A stretch of 64,000 nucleotides of DNA from [Phialemoniopsis] sp. UDSM-2020 (lineage: Eukaryota > Ascomycota > Sordariomycetes > Thyridiales > Thyridiaceae). The DNA lies in the NCBI GenBank assembly GCA_018873225.1, contig JAEILZ010000006.1, forward strand, positions 1,364,001 through 1,428,000, given 5' to 3'. Below, in pieces: positions 1 through 11,850 of this stretch. The stretch's first letter is position 1. Every line of letters starts with the position of its first letter. Below the pieces are notes generated by a model. The model was not told the origin of the DNA. It made no database searches and worked only from the letters and a program-made list of their open reading frames with translations. Made by a program: the position numbers and the translations under genes.

Positions 1-2722
1 TACTGGATGGGAGATATTGCCCGTGAGACACGACCATAAAAGCCCACAAGTCATCCCGTGCTGACTCCGAGATCTAGACCAAGGTGTTGCTCCGTTCGCC
101 GGTGGAGGCTATCGCGTCTTTCGCAACGTCAAAGACTATGGTGCCAAAGGTATGATGTGTACTCCACTTACGTTGTATGACCTGTCTGACAATTTTCTAG
201 GTGATGGTGTCACCGATGATACCGCCGCCATCAATGCGGCCATCAATGATGGGAATCGCTGCGGAAGGGGCTGTGTAAGTGAACCTACGTCTAGTAAGGG
301 GACTTTCTCTGACTGCCAAAGGCTTCCACCACCACCACCCCAGCTGTCGTCTATCTCCCTGCCGGAACATACCTGATCTCGTCGTCCATCCTGCCCGCCT
401 ACTTCACTCAGATCATCGGCGATGCGGGCAGCCCGCCTACCCTGAAAGCCACAGCCGGTTTCCAGGGCTTTGGTCTCATCGACGGCAACCCCTACTACAC
501 CTCTGACCTCAACTGGATCTCGACCAATGTCTTCTATCGCCAAGTCCGGAACCTGGTCCTGGACACGACGAACATCGCTCCCGGCACGGCGGCGACCGGC
601 ATGCACTGGCCGACTTCACAAGCCACAAGCCTTCAGAATATCGTGTTCAGGATGCCAACAGCTTCCAACGTTGTACACGTCGGGCTGTTCATCGAGAGTG
701 GTATGGTTCATAAGCCCATGAAGTCTAGAGAGCTAGCTAACACAGTCTATCAGAGTATTCAACCAATCAGGGTGTCCTTGGAAGCATACGATAATTAACC
801 TGCAACAGGCGGCAGTGGTGGCTTCTTGTCTGATCTGACCTTTATCGGTGGTGCCACTGGTGCATCCATGGGCAACCAGCAGTACACAATGCGGAACTTG
901 ACATTCAGAAACTGCAAGACTGGTGAGTCGACCCGTCCTACAGTGATGAGCTGCGAACGACTGACTCTCCTGGTTAGCAATCATCCAGCTTTGGGACTGG
1001 GGCTGGACCTACATGGGCCTCAGCATCACGGACTGCGGAGTCGGCATCGACATCTCGGCAGGCGGATCCTCCGACCAAAAGACCGGCTCCCTGACCCTCA
1101 TCGATAGCACCCTCACCAATGTGCCCGTCGGTGTGCTCACGGCGTGGACCTCATCCGCCAGCCCGGCCACGGCGGGAAGCGTCATCCTCGAGAACCTGTC
1201 ACTCAGCAATGTCCCGGTCATGGTCAAGGGCCCCAGCGGCACGGCCCTCGCTGGCAGCTCTGGCAGCACGACGATCAAAGCCTGGGGCGAGGGGCACCAG
1301 TACATCCCCAACGGACCCCAGACCTTCCAGGGCAATATCGCTGGCAATTCCAGACCCGGTGTCCTCCTGAGTGGCAACAGGTACTACACGCGCTCCAAGC
1401 CGCAGTACGAATCGCTAGGCGTCTCGTCCTTCGTTAGCGCCCGCTCGTCCGGTGCCCGGGGCGACGGCAGCACGGACGACACCACCGCCCTACAGTCCGC
1501 CATCAACTCAGCCGCCTCGGCTGGCAAGGTCCTCTACATCGACCACGGCATCTACAGGGTGACCTCGACCATCACGATCCCGCCGGGCGCCAAAATCGTC
1601 GGCGAGACGTACCCGGTCATCATGTCGAGCGGCAGCTTCTTCGCCGACATGAACAGCCCCAAGCCCGTCGTCCGCGTCGGCAGCTCGTCGGGCCAGGCCG
1701 GCTACGTCGAGCTGTCGGACTTTGTCGTCGGCACGCAGGGGGCGCAGGCGGGCGCCGTACTCATCGAGTGGAACCTGGCGACGTCGGGCACGCCGAGCGG
1801 CATGTGGGATGTCCACACGCGGGTCGGCGGGTTCAGGGGCAGCAACCTCCAGGTGGCGCAGTGCCTGAAGCAGCCTGGCAACAGCGCCGTCAACGCCAAC
1901 TGCATCGGCGCGTACATGCTCATGCATATCACCAAGTCGGCGACGAACCTGTACATGGAGAATAACTGGCTGTGGACGGCGGACCACGACATTGAGGACT
2001 CGTCCAACACGCAGATCACCATCTTCTCGGGACGTGGGCTCTGTAAGTGCCGTTCGTCGATGTGAACCCGAGGAAACGTTATTGACACTGTTGTTCTTAG
2101 ACATCGAGTCCACCGTTGGCACCTTCTGGCTGATGGGTACGGCGGCAGAGCATAATGTGCTTTACCAGTACCAGTTCTCGGGCACCAAGAACATCTTTGC
2201 TTCACAGCTACAGACGGAGACGCCGTAAGTCTCAAAGAGCGAAACTTTCATGATGGCCTACAGCTAACGAAGCATTCAGATACTACCAGCCAAGCCCACT
2301 GGCTACGACACCATTCCCTGTGAACGCAGGCCTAAACGATCCCAACTTCAGCACGTCCTGTGCTGGTGTCTCGGGCAACTGTGCCATGGCTTGGGGATTG
2401 CGGATCATCAACTCGCAGAACATCCTTGCGTACGGTGCCGGACATTACTCTTTCTTCAACAACTACAGTACCAGTAAGTCTTATGCTATGAAAAATATCG
2501 AGACAGTATTGACAATAAACAGCTTGCTCGACAGTGGCAGCCGGCGAGAACTGCCAGGCACGCATCATCTCACTTGAGGGTAGCGTGAGCAATATTAACA
2601 TCTACAACCTCAACACGATCGGCTCTCTGAGCATGATCAACAGAGATGGAAAGCAGCTCGCTTACTGGAAGGACAACATCAATGTCTTCCCGGACACTAT
2701 TGCCTTGTTCCTCAGCGGATAG
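1..2722 (+). CDS. GH55 exo-beta-1,3-glucanase (glucan 1,3-beta-glucosidase), 5' partial
   Basis: Likely a secreted enzyme releasing glucose or short products from beta-1,3-glucan. Nine exons fit in frame: 1-22, 78-149, 201-274, 322-700, 809-922, 978-2042, 2101-2224, 2280-2473, 2523-2722 (TAG). They give 747 residues; the N-terminus and any signal peptide lie left of the window. Two pectate-lyase-3-type modules typical of GH55 are visible: the first opens with YGAKGDGVTDDTAAI just after HQGVAPF, the second with GARGDGSTDDTTALQ (about nt 1450). The late motifs NNWLWTADHDIED and a C-terminus ending in IALFLSG also fit the family. All introns are 47-108 bp with GT-AG ends. It converges on the dioxygenase gene 146 bp downstream. 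The family call is firm by motif; substrate specificity is inferred. Confidence 0.9.
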
Positions 2723-2868
2723 CATTCCAGTCTGTAAAGTGACATTTCATCTGGAGACACAACTCTTTCAAGATTAGGGGAGGTCCTTTGAACACAGTCA
2801 AGATTCAATGTATACAATACAACCCGCATCAAGCAAGCATCGTAGTCTATCTTCATGTGATATCGCCA

Positions 2869-3789
2869 TCAATCTTTCAAAGAGTACCCGACATCGCCGC
2901 TCTCTCTTCCCAGCTTGATCAATCTTTGCCGCATCGCCTCCGCCCTCTCCCTATCCGCCTCGTCCAGCACCCCAAAGTCGCACCGCTCAACCCACTCCCC
3001 GACCCCATGCTGCAGAACGTTCCGCGCCCGCAGCTTGCCGCCCCTCGCGTCGCCCACAGAGCCGTGCAGCGTCGCGCGCTCCTTCTTGGAGTCGTACACG
3101 CCCCGGTGCAGGATATTGTTGTTGTAGAAGGCGACGTCCCCCGGCGCCAGCTTGACGACGAGCTGGTCCGGCAGCTCCTTGGCAAATGGGTCGGCGGTGC
3201 GCTCGACGTCGGTGCGGGCGCGCAGGTGGGATCCGGGCACCAGGACGAGCGACTCGTCGGGCCAGAGGGCGAGGTTCCACTGCGCGTGCCAGGCGGGCTC
3301 GCGCAGGCGCGCCATCTCCTGCTCGGCCGTGGCGTCGGGCGGCACGTCGTCGCGGTGCCAGCGCAGCTCGTAGTCGGCGTCCGGGCGGACGAGCATGTTG
3401 TACAGCTCCATGATCAGCTCCGGCTCTCCCTGGTCGCTGCCGCCGCCGCCGCCGCCATGCCCGATGAGGTGCGCCGCGGCGTCGAGGACGCGCGGGTGGA
3501 AGTAGCTCCGCGTGAAGAGGGCCGAGTCCGCCGGCGCGTGGTCCGGGTGCAGCAGGTGCTGGACGCCCCAGATGCCCTTGTCGACGTCGGCGGCGGACCA
3601 GGGCGGGAACTGCTTGCCCAGGGTGCGGATGTGGGGCCAGTCCCCGGAGCGGGCGAGGGCGGTGGTCCGGGTCGCGGCGGCGCGGAGGGCGGAGAGCTCC
3701 GCCTCGGTGAGGACGGAGGGTATGACGACGAAGCCGTCGCGGTGGAGGGAGGACTGCAGCTCTTGCGGGGTGGGCATCTTGTCTGTCAT
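2869..3789 (-). CDS. Phytanoyl-CoA dioxygenase (PhyH) family protein
   Basis: Intronless, 306 aa, a usual length for PhyH-like Fe(II)/2-oxoglutarate oxygenases. The N-terminal half has the family's opening pattern (LHRDGFVVIPSVLTEAEL). The metal site looks intact: WHRDD supplies the H-x-D pair near residue 144, and a distal His lies in NNNILHRGVYDS, followed by basic residues (KKERATLHG) that could bind 2-oxoglutarate. LVLVPGSHLRAR matches the conserved PGSH segment. A GCC repeat encodes six glycines (near nt 3450). There is no signal peptide, so it is probably cytosolic or peroxisomal, although the C-terminal YSLKD is not a clear PTS1. The substrate cannot be told; fungal members act on fatty acyl or secondary-metabolite substrates. 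It converges with the GH55 gene. Confidence 0.85.
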   Translation of the reverse strand: MTDKMPTPQELQSSLHRDGFVVIPSVLTEAELSALRAAATRTTALARSGDWPHIRTLGKQFPPWSAADVDKGIWGVQHLLHPDHAPADSALFTRSYFHPRVLDAAAHLIGHGGGGGGSDQGEPELIMELYNMLVRPDADYELRWHRDDVPPDATAEQEMARLREPAWHAQWNLALWPDESLVLVPGSHLRARTDVERTADPFAKELPDQLVVKLAPGDVAFYNNNILHRGVYDSKKERATLHGSVGDARGGKLRARNVLQHGVGEWVERCDFGVLDEADRERAEAMRQRLIKLGRESGDVGYSLKD

Positions 3790-4799
3790 GATTGTGGTGC
3801 TCTTTCAAGACAATTTAATTAGAGTCGATTACTGAGAGGTAAATCAAGAAGCAGGCTTGGCGTTGGGATGGCGAGATGTTCATCTTATAATGTACAAACT
3901 GCGGGGTTCGTCAATCCAGCTTTGGAAGGTCGGCGTTGTCATCGTGGGTAGAGCTGAACTGCTGGATGGGGAATTGTAACGTGTGATGGAGATTGAAACG
4001 CTCCATCTCCAAACAAGAATAACGTGTTGCGAACCCGTTTTTTCTATTATTGGCGATTGACTTTTGGCCATAGTATGAAGCGGGTTGTTAGTTGAAAGGT
4101 TAAAGGTCGTAATATGGTAGCCTGGACTGTTATCACAAACTAAAGCTGAGTTCTTGTGTTTGACATTTTGTTACCGAATGTCAAACTGGGCTTGTCAAGA
4201 GGAAGAGATAAAACTGGAAAGTACCTAACCTGTGAATTCGCCCGTCTTACGGCGGTAGCACCTTCTGCTTCACGACAACAAGTAGAAGGCTTCATAAGGA
4301 CATAGAATGGCCGAACGCCGCAGAGCGCAAGGAATTCAGGATTATCTCTTGAGACTCTCCTTGAAGTGATCCAATTCTATCAAATAAGTCCATAAGAGTG
4401 CTCGAAGCGAAGTAAGTGCTGGTTGGTGATGCTGAATCCAGTTGAGGGCTACAAATGGGAGGATTGATAGATGGATATCACTAACACCGGGCGCCACAAC
4501 CGACGCTAACAAGTGGGCAGCGAGTGCTGTCAGCGCTAATTTCAGCATCGACAGGGGCTTTGATCGGTGTCCCGTGACTGCGCGTCGCGGATCGAGGCGA
4601 GCATCGCGTCAAGCTTATCAATTGCGTCACACTCATTCCGTGCCTTTCTTTGTTCTGGACAAACTGGTCCTGTCAATACGGTACATAAGCTGGTCAGGCC
4701 AACTCAATTGGATATATACCTTGGCCAAATCGAACTGTCGCACATCTACTTTCTTGACTTGGGTAGCCTCTGCTGTTTGTTTCGCATTGAAGCTCTACC
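3790..4799. other. Intergenic: divergent promoter of PhyH and DUF2461 genes
   Basis: About 1 kb without a supportable gene. It separates two divergently transcribed genes and should hold both promoters and 5' UTRs. The AT-richer centre (about 3900-4250) has no convincing coding pattern on either strand. Confidence 0.6.
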
Positions 4800-6224
4800 A
4801 TGCCTCCCAAGAAGCGTCAGGCACCAGCGACGCCCGATGCCTCCGCCCGCAGGCGGTCGGGGCGCATTACTTCCTCGGGCAAGAAGAGCGTATACTTTGA
4901 AGCGAGCTCGGCGGATGAGCTGGGTGATGACCAAGACTACCATACGCCAAAGCGGATCAAGTCGAGTGGTGGCAGTCGTCGGGCATCTGCTGTCAAACAC
5001 GTCGAGCTAGAAGAGTCGGAAGATGCCTATCAGGATGAGGCTTCCAATGATGACGAGGAAGAGGATAAATCGGACGAGTACCATAGTGCTCAAGAAGAAC
5101 AGGAGGTGAAAGTCAAGAAGCAAAGGAAGAGAAATTCGCAGGTCTCTAACGGCCATGCCGAGGATGAGGACGAAGACGAGGATGACGAGGATGAGAGGCC
5201 AAAGGTCACCTTCATACCCCACAAAAAGATGAGGGGGTTGGATGGAGTTGACTATGAGGATGGAAGGGTACACAAGAACACCATGCTGTTTCTTAAAGAC
5301 CTTCGGGCCAATAACGTGAGATCTTGGCTCAAGTGTACGGCCTCCCTTTTCACTGCATGAAGCAAGCGGGTACTGACGAGGCTTAGCCAACGACGGCGAA
5401 TACCGACGATCTCTGACAGACTGGAACTCATATGTCGAGGCTCTAACGGAGAAGATCATCGAGGCCGATGAGACTATCCCTGAGCTACCGGTCAAGGATG
5501 TCATCTTTCGTATCTATAGAGATGTCCGCTTCAGCAAGGATCCCACCCCTTACAAGGTCGGTAAAATCCTGGGTTTCCAATCTATCAGGACTTGGCTAAT
5601 GTGAATTGCAGGCACACTACTCGGCAGCCTGGTCTCGCACAGGGAGGAAAGGTCCGTATGCATGCTACTACGTGCACTGCGAACCAGGCAAGTCCTTTGT
5701 CGGCGGAGGTCTCTGGCATCCGGACGCAGACCAGCTTCACAAGCTGCGCGCGAGCATCGATGAGAGGCCCCAGAGATGGCGCCGTGCTCTCATGGACCAG
5801 AACTTCAGGCGCGTGTTCCTGCCAAAGGCCAAGAACGACGAGAAGTCGGTCATCAAAGCCTTTACCGAGTCTAACAAGGAGTCGGCGCTCAAGACGAAGC
5901 CCAAGGTAAGTAAATTTGGTGAGAGCGCCCCGAGATACGTACCCGGTTACTCACATCTTATTAGGGCTTCCTTGCGGAGCATCGCGACATCGAGCTGCTC
6001 AAGCTAAGGAACTTTACCATTGGGAAGAAGGTCCCGGATGACATCTTCACCAGCGAAGACAGCCTCGACAAGGTTATTGAGATAATCGATGCCATGGTCG
6101 GATTTGTGAGTCGGAACCGAGTCTCTTCGCTAATATTGCTGTGCTAATGTTTGATCAGGTCACGCACTTGAACAGAATTGTGATGCCTGACCCTGGGGAT
6201 GACTCGGACTCGGACGAGGAGTGA
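4800..6224 (+). CDS. DUF2461 (TIGR02453) family protein with acidic N-terminal extension
   Basis: Five exons, 4800-5334, 5387-5556, 5612-5905, 5965-6105 and 6159-6224, encode 401 aa. The first 140 residues are low-complexity: a basic, nuclear-signal-like start (MPPKKRQ, RRRSGR), then long Asp/Glu runs. The conserved DUF2461 domain follows: TMLFLKDLRANN, then NDGEYRRSLTDWNSYVEAL, FRIYRDVRFSKDPTPYK, HYSAAWSRTG, YYVHCEPG and the GGGLW segment. The domain occurs in bacteria and fungi and its biochemical role is unknown. The acidic/basic N-terminus suggests a nuclear location. It ends 132 bp from the convergent GH92 gene. Confidence 0.88.
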
Positions 6225-6356
6225 TCTTGGAAATGGCCTGGAGCCGTTACATATCTATGGGCCGTGGTTGTTACGCAAAAAGTTAGAAATGTTGGCGTTA
6301 TACTAATGATCGTTGTACATCATATTTTCAATACGATGAACTATGCTTTCTTTAAT

Positions 6357-9128
6357 CTACTCTCCTACTGTCTGCCCTGTAAGCGGATAAAAGCTAGGTG
6401 GTATATCTTCCTCTGCAGTCCCCCAGGTCCCTTCCTTGGTTCCGACTTTGAACTCGAGTACGCCGCCCTTCAGGAAAAAGTCGTGCCCGATCCAGCTCTT
6501 GGTGTACGGCTTCCCGTTGAGCGTCGCGCTCTGGATGTACTTGGCCTTGTACGTCGGGTCAAAGTTGGCCACGCGGATCACAGCCCGCGCGCCGCCGCCG
6601 ACCTTGGCCTGGATGCTGACCTCGCGGAAGAAGGGCGGCGTCAGCAGGTACACGTCCTGCCCGGCGACGGGGAAGAAGCCCATGAGTGCCATGGCCGAGA
6701 AGGCCCCCATGGCGCAGTCGTCGTTGCCCGGGATGCCGTTAACGCTCGCGTTGAACTGGGACGGGATGTACTCGTGCACCCAGTAGCTGCTCCGCCCCGG
6801 ACGCCCGCCGTAGTGGAACTGGAACACGGGCAAGAAAGTCGGCTCGTTGCCCATGTAGGCTATGCCCGATGAGTGGAAGAAGTCGAGGCGCCGGACGAAG
6901 GTCTCGGGGCCGCCCATGGCGCGCACGAGGCCGCGCATGTCCTGCGGCACGAAGAAGCTGTAGAGCCAGGGGCTGCCCTCGTACGTGTCGTGCGCCGTGT
7001 CGTAGTAGCAGCTGTGGAAGTTGTTGACGGGCGAGCACAGGCGCGTGTTGTGGTAGCGGAAGGACCCGTTGAGCAGGCGCGGCTGCATGAAGCCCGTGAA
7101 CTCGGTGCCGACGACGTCCTGCGTCTCGTCGTCGCGGTAGATGTCGCGCTGGTCCGGGTTCCACACGTTGCGCCAGTTGGCGCCGCGGCCGTGGTACTTG
7201 CGCGCGTCGGCGGCGTGGCCGAGCCCCCCGGCCATGAGGCTAATGGCGAAGTCGTCGTAGGCGTACTCGACGAGGCGCGAGATGGTGCGGCTCTGCGGGC
7301 CCGTGCCGTTGGTGTCGCGGTCGTCCCAGGGGATGTAGCCGACGTCGTGGTAGCTGACGAGGTTGCCGCGGCCAGAGGTGCCCCAGCTGCCCGGCTCGAC
7401 CTCGGCGTCCGAGACGACGGCCTCGTATGCGGTCTTCCAGTCGATACCCTCGGTCAAGTTCTTGACGAAGGCGTCTGCGAGGACGATGTCGGCGTTGGAG
7501 CCTCCCTTATTCTCGATGTAAGCAGACTGGAACGGCATCCAGAGTCAATCCGGCACTCACCTGCGAGAAGCCTTTGCAGAAGCTCATTCGACAGTCTGGC
7601 AATTTCCCTGTGCAATTCTTAGTGAGTCCGGATCTAGCTGCCCCTTTGTCTTGAGAAAGTCCTACCTTCATGCCGATAGATGTCGATCAGAGCTCGAACC
7701 ATATCTGTCTGCGTAGCAGGATCGACAATGGTAAGCAGCGGATGCTGGGCTCGGAAAGAATCCCAGATGCAGTAGAATCTTCGTGGGTGTTAGCACACGC
7801 ACTGCCCAGGCATTCCATATCAACTCACGAATCAAAATACGGCTCGTCAGACTTCCACAGCGGGTTCTCCCCCGTGTAATTCTGCGGCGACAGCAGCGCG
7901 CGGTACAGCCCAGACCAGAACGTCGTCTGCATCTCCTCGCTGACACCCGTGGCGTCGACCTGGACGACAGAAAGCTTTTCTCTCCACTGGTCCTCAGCCT
8001 CCTTCACGAGGCGGTCGAGCCCGAAATCGGGCACCTCGCGCTCCGCGTTGGCACACGCCTGGTCAGTCGACATGAACGACACGCCCACGCGCGCCAGCAG
8101 GTACTCGTCCGGCGCCTCGAACTGGACCCACGCGCCGGCGGACCCGGACACGCCCCACCCGGACCCGACGCCGTTGAGCGCGAGCTCGTCCTCGGTGACC
8201 GCGGGGCCCGAGTACGTGCCGCGCCGGCGCATCTCGGCGCCGCGGAAGTCGGCGCAGAAGTAGGCCTCGTAGTTGCCCACGCCGAAGGACGGCGTGAACC
8301 GGCCGTCGCCGATGATGCGGCCCGTCTCGGCGTAGACCTGGATGCCGCCCCAGCTGCGGGTCGTGCCGAGGTCGTTGAGGTCGATCAGCGCGACGGGGCT
8401 CAGGGGCACGTCGACGCCGTCGGCGTTGCGGGCCGTGCCGGCGGCCGCCCCTTTCTTCGGAAAGGAGAAGCGGTAGAGCGCCGTGTGCTCCGAGGCCGTC
8501 ATCTCGGCCGTGACCGAGTTGTTGAGGCCGATGGCGAAGTAGCCCGGCCGCGCGGTGGCGGAGCCGTTGATGCGGGCGACCATGCGCGACATCATCGAGT
8601 ACTCGCACTTGGTGACGTTGTCCTGGGGGCAGCCCGGGTGCACAAAGAGCGGGAAGTTGCCTAGCGAAGGGTTGCCGCCCGTGCCCGAGTCGTGCATGTG
8701 CGAAAAGCCGATAACCGGGTTATCGTCGGACACGAAACCCGCGGCGTTCTCTGCGTGGCTATGGGTGTCTGCGACGACCTTGGCCATACCTAGGTGGACG
8801 GCGTTAATCGACGAGCTGTGCAACATGGTCAAAGATCATGGATCACGTACCATATGGCAATGTAGCACCCGGAAAGACATGTCCTGTAGACAATGTTAGA
8901 ATAACGCCTCCGAAGGTTACTTCTTTGCAACGCAAACATACCTCCATTGGTCGTTCCGATCAGAGGATCAACGAATCTCAAGATATCCCCCTTCCTGAAA
9001 CGCTGTGCTCCAGATCGACCTGGCGAGAAGAGGCCACCAAAGAAGCCACTGCTCCCGGGGTGCGGGAGCAATGTAACGACGCATACAAAGACAAAGATGA
9101 TGAGGAGCACGCGACTGGGTCGTGGCAT
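6357..9128 (-). CDS. GH92 alpha-mannosidase (exo-acting, alpha-1,2/1,3 type)
   Basis: Six exons (9128-8942, 8883-8851, 8789-7829, 7778-7666, 7607-7561, 7505-6357) give 829 aa. The protein begins with a hydrophobic segment (RVLLIIFVFVCVVTLL), so it is secreted or a type II membrane protein. GH92 landmarks in order: FVDPLIGTTNGG, HVFPGATLPYGM (built from a 33-nt exon), GFSHMHDSGTGG, FYCIWDSFRAQHPLL, KGFSQGGSNAD, GNEPTF, and GIPGNDDCAMGAFSA, where the family's catalytic acidic residues cluster. Family members are Ca2+-dependent inverting exo-mannosidases acting on N-glycans and mannan. The last intron's acceptor was placed at an AAG (exon from 7505), because this restores the conserved QGGSNAD; the alternative after TTCCAG at 7522 would insert seven residues. 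It lies head-to-tail with the GH125 gene upstream. Confidence 0.92.
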
Positions 9129-10006
9129 GCCGCCGTGTAAGTGGATGGGGGCTATCCTTGGCCGGTAGCCATAGGATTTTGCCTTTGCCGCCCAGTCCAT
9201 TGCTGATAATGCGCCTCCAAAAAACAGAAGATATCGAGTGCGCAACTTGGAAGTCTCGCGCTTCCAAAATTTTGCGGCAGACCTCGTTGTCGCCGGCCCT
9301 GGCCAGGGAGGCCGTGGCAGATCTACAAGAGGATCTGTCTTTGTGCCTGCACCAAAAGAGTGGATGAACCTCAGAGCATTCTTTCAACGAACAGACCGAT
9401 TCAGCAACAACAGGAATCGGATTCGCACAGCTTCACTCAAATGATGCAACTCAAGAATACCATCTCAAACACGAAAAATCACCAAAGACTTCAATGGCAC
9501 GCAACGCATAGATCAGCCTCGATCAAAAGCGAACACGTGTGGATAAGGTGTCTGAGAGGCGTCTATGCCAAGACAATAACGTTAAGGGTCCGGAACAGCG
9601 CTTGCCAGGGCTCAGACAAGCCACGGCCGGGCATGCAGCGTCGCAGTTGCTACCCCACGAACGCGGAGAAAATCTTTCTGCACCTTGGCTTGCTGGCAAG
9701 ACGAACAATCTGCCGCACTGGGAGTGGGCGACATCCCATTCGTTGGACTGTGTTTGACGGCGGGAAGTTTTACCTGTATCTTGCCTCTCGGCTGAATGCA
9801 ATTTCCACCTGGCGATCCTGGTTTGCGGGGCGTAGGAAGATCCCTGCATTCCTTAAACTGTCAGATTGTGACAGCTGACTCCTTGCATACTCTTTTACAA
9901 GTACGTAGTTTGGTAGTTTACGTGCAAGCTCCTCGGATTCTTTTCCCGTGCAATCATAGGAAGAAACAAAAGTTGGATATAAGCCCATTATGGCAATGAT
10001 CTGACT
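9129..10006. other. Intergenic between GH92 start and GH125 end
   Basis: 880 bp holding the GH92 promoter and the GH125 3' region. No open frame here has homology-like features. The size argues for separate transcripts rather than one read-through unit. Confidence 0.6.
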
Positions 10007-11850
10007 CTATTGAAAACTGGTCTCAAGAAGATGCGGCTTCCGTTCCCGGAGATCCAGCATCATCTGCCCAAAGAGACCATTGGTCCACGCAAACCTGAAA
10101 CCCGTCAGTCAGTGTATATGCTCGAGGGAGTCTGTTAAGGTCGCTCACCATTGTCTACTCCAGACTTTCTGGTTGTGAGAATTGATGGACTCGTGCATCA
10201 GCCCAAGTCCATCTGTCGAAGTCAGCAGCTGTCTCAAGGCATCGATTATTTCTTTATCATCGTCAGATGTCATGATCTGCACGATCAAGGCCATGGGCCA
10301 AGCCATGCCCGGTCCTATATGAGGACCACCAGTGCTATGGCAGCATATTAGCGTTACGACTTGTAGCAGAAATTTCGGTCTGACCTACGAGTTCATAACA
10401 GGGCCGTGCATGAAGTATGGATTGTCGTGGCTCAGGACAAATTTCCTTGTATTTTGGTACGTCTCGTCCTCCTTGTCGAGATATCCAAGCATAGGGGCAC
10501 TGAGTAGACTTGGGATGTTGGCATCGTCCTGAAGGTGCCCCCCGTTAGCATTGGCGGATTTTCAAGTCCAGGCCTCGAATGTGCCTACCATCATGCTATG
10601 TGACCCAAACCCATCAACCTCGTACGCGTAAACACTGCCGTAGTCCGGGTGAATCGTCTTCCCATACTTCTCAATGCCTTTGCGCACATTATCCGCAAAA
10701 GCTACCATTCTCTGACTGAGCTTTTTGTCGAATGCCGACATGATCTCCGCGCAGTCTTTGAGGTATCGAGCGAGTTGCATGTTCGCGGGTATGAATAGCT
10801 GGTAGATGCATGCGTCGTCTGACGGCCGGAACGCGCTCCTCACCAACCCGGTGCCATTCTTGACGGGATTGCCCTCGCCGCCGTTTGGCAAAGTCTCCGA
10901 AGCACTGGATGTCTGCCGCTGAAAACGGTATGGAGACCTGAGCACTGTGCCATCCGCCCCATATGTGCCGACGAGCAAGTCCGTGGTTGTGTTCAGCAAG
11001 ATCTCCACAGCGGCCGACCAGTGATGTTTGCCAAAGAACGCCTTGTCGCCCGTGGCGATATAGTAATCGTAGGAGAGCTGTAGGAATGCCGCAAGCGAGT
11101 CCAGTTCGTACTTGCATTCAAACACCAGGTTGACTGGGAAGTAGGGGTCAATGAAGTCGCCGGAACTTGAGAGATTATTTTCGACGGTCAGGTTCGCTTC
11201 GGTCGGAGCTTGAAAGGCGTTGCAGAACGGGGCGCCCTTCACATATCTGGCATGTAAGTTGATAGCACCCCTAAACAGCGCAGCCAGGGAGTTCTGCGAC
11301 GAATTGGGCTTGAGCAGGGCTTTGTAGCTTTGCAACTGGTTGGCACTATCTCTGAGCCACATGGCGTTGATATCCCCAGTGGTAATGAAGGTGAGCTAGT
11401 TTGGGATGTCGATTAACATCAATACACACACATCGCCGCATGGTTTTTCAGGACGAAAATTGAGCTCACCTCCTCATCTTTGGATTCGCTCGCCGTCCCT
11501 TTCCAGGTAATGGCAGTATCGACCGTGTTTGGGAAGCAGTTCTCAAAGAGCCGAAACAGATCGGGATCTTTGACAGTCTCTTTCATTTCCTGGATGGTCG
11601 TTTCGACCTCGGAGGAGTTGAACTTGCGGCAAGCTGGAACCGGCCTTTGGTAGGGAAGCTTCAGCTTCCCTTGCGAGACTGGCTCGTGTGGCCTACGGGC
11701 ATATTGCGTATAATCTGGACACTCAAAAAGCTGCGCCAGGGCGGTCGAGACAACGATCGCCACGCTGAGGATGGTGAGCATGCGAGCCATTCTTGAGAAT
11801 ATGCCTCGGCCTCGTCTCAGAAATGGTCTGGGCAATGACATGGACAGCAT
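10007..11850 (-). CDS. GH125 exo-alpha-1,6-mannosidase
   Basis: Five exons, 11850-11470, 11395-10589, 10528-10389, 10334-10149 and 10094-10007, encode 533 aa. The N-terminus has a basic stretch and then a hydrophobic segment (MLTILSVAIVVSTALAQ), a signal peptide or anchor. GH125 (formerly DUF1237) landmarks: LTFITTGDINAMWLRDSANQL, the substrate-site region; DDACIYQLFIPANM; GSVYAYEVDGFGSHSMM; DNPYFMHG; and GLMHESINSH with the presumed base Glu near residue 491; then QWFAWTNGLFGQM. Characterised family members are inverting exo-alpha-1,6-mannosidases, and a GH125 homologue is named meiotically up-regulated gene 157 in fission yeast. Adjacent, same strand, to GH92, whose linkage preference is complementary. 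The start at 11850 precedes another Met four codons in (11841). Confidence 0.92.
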
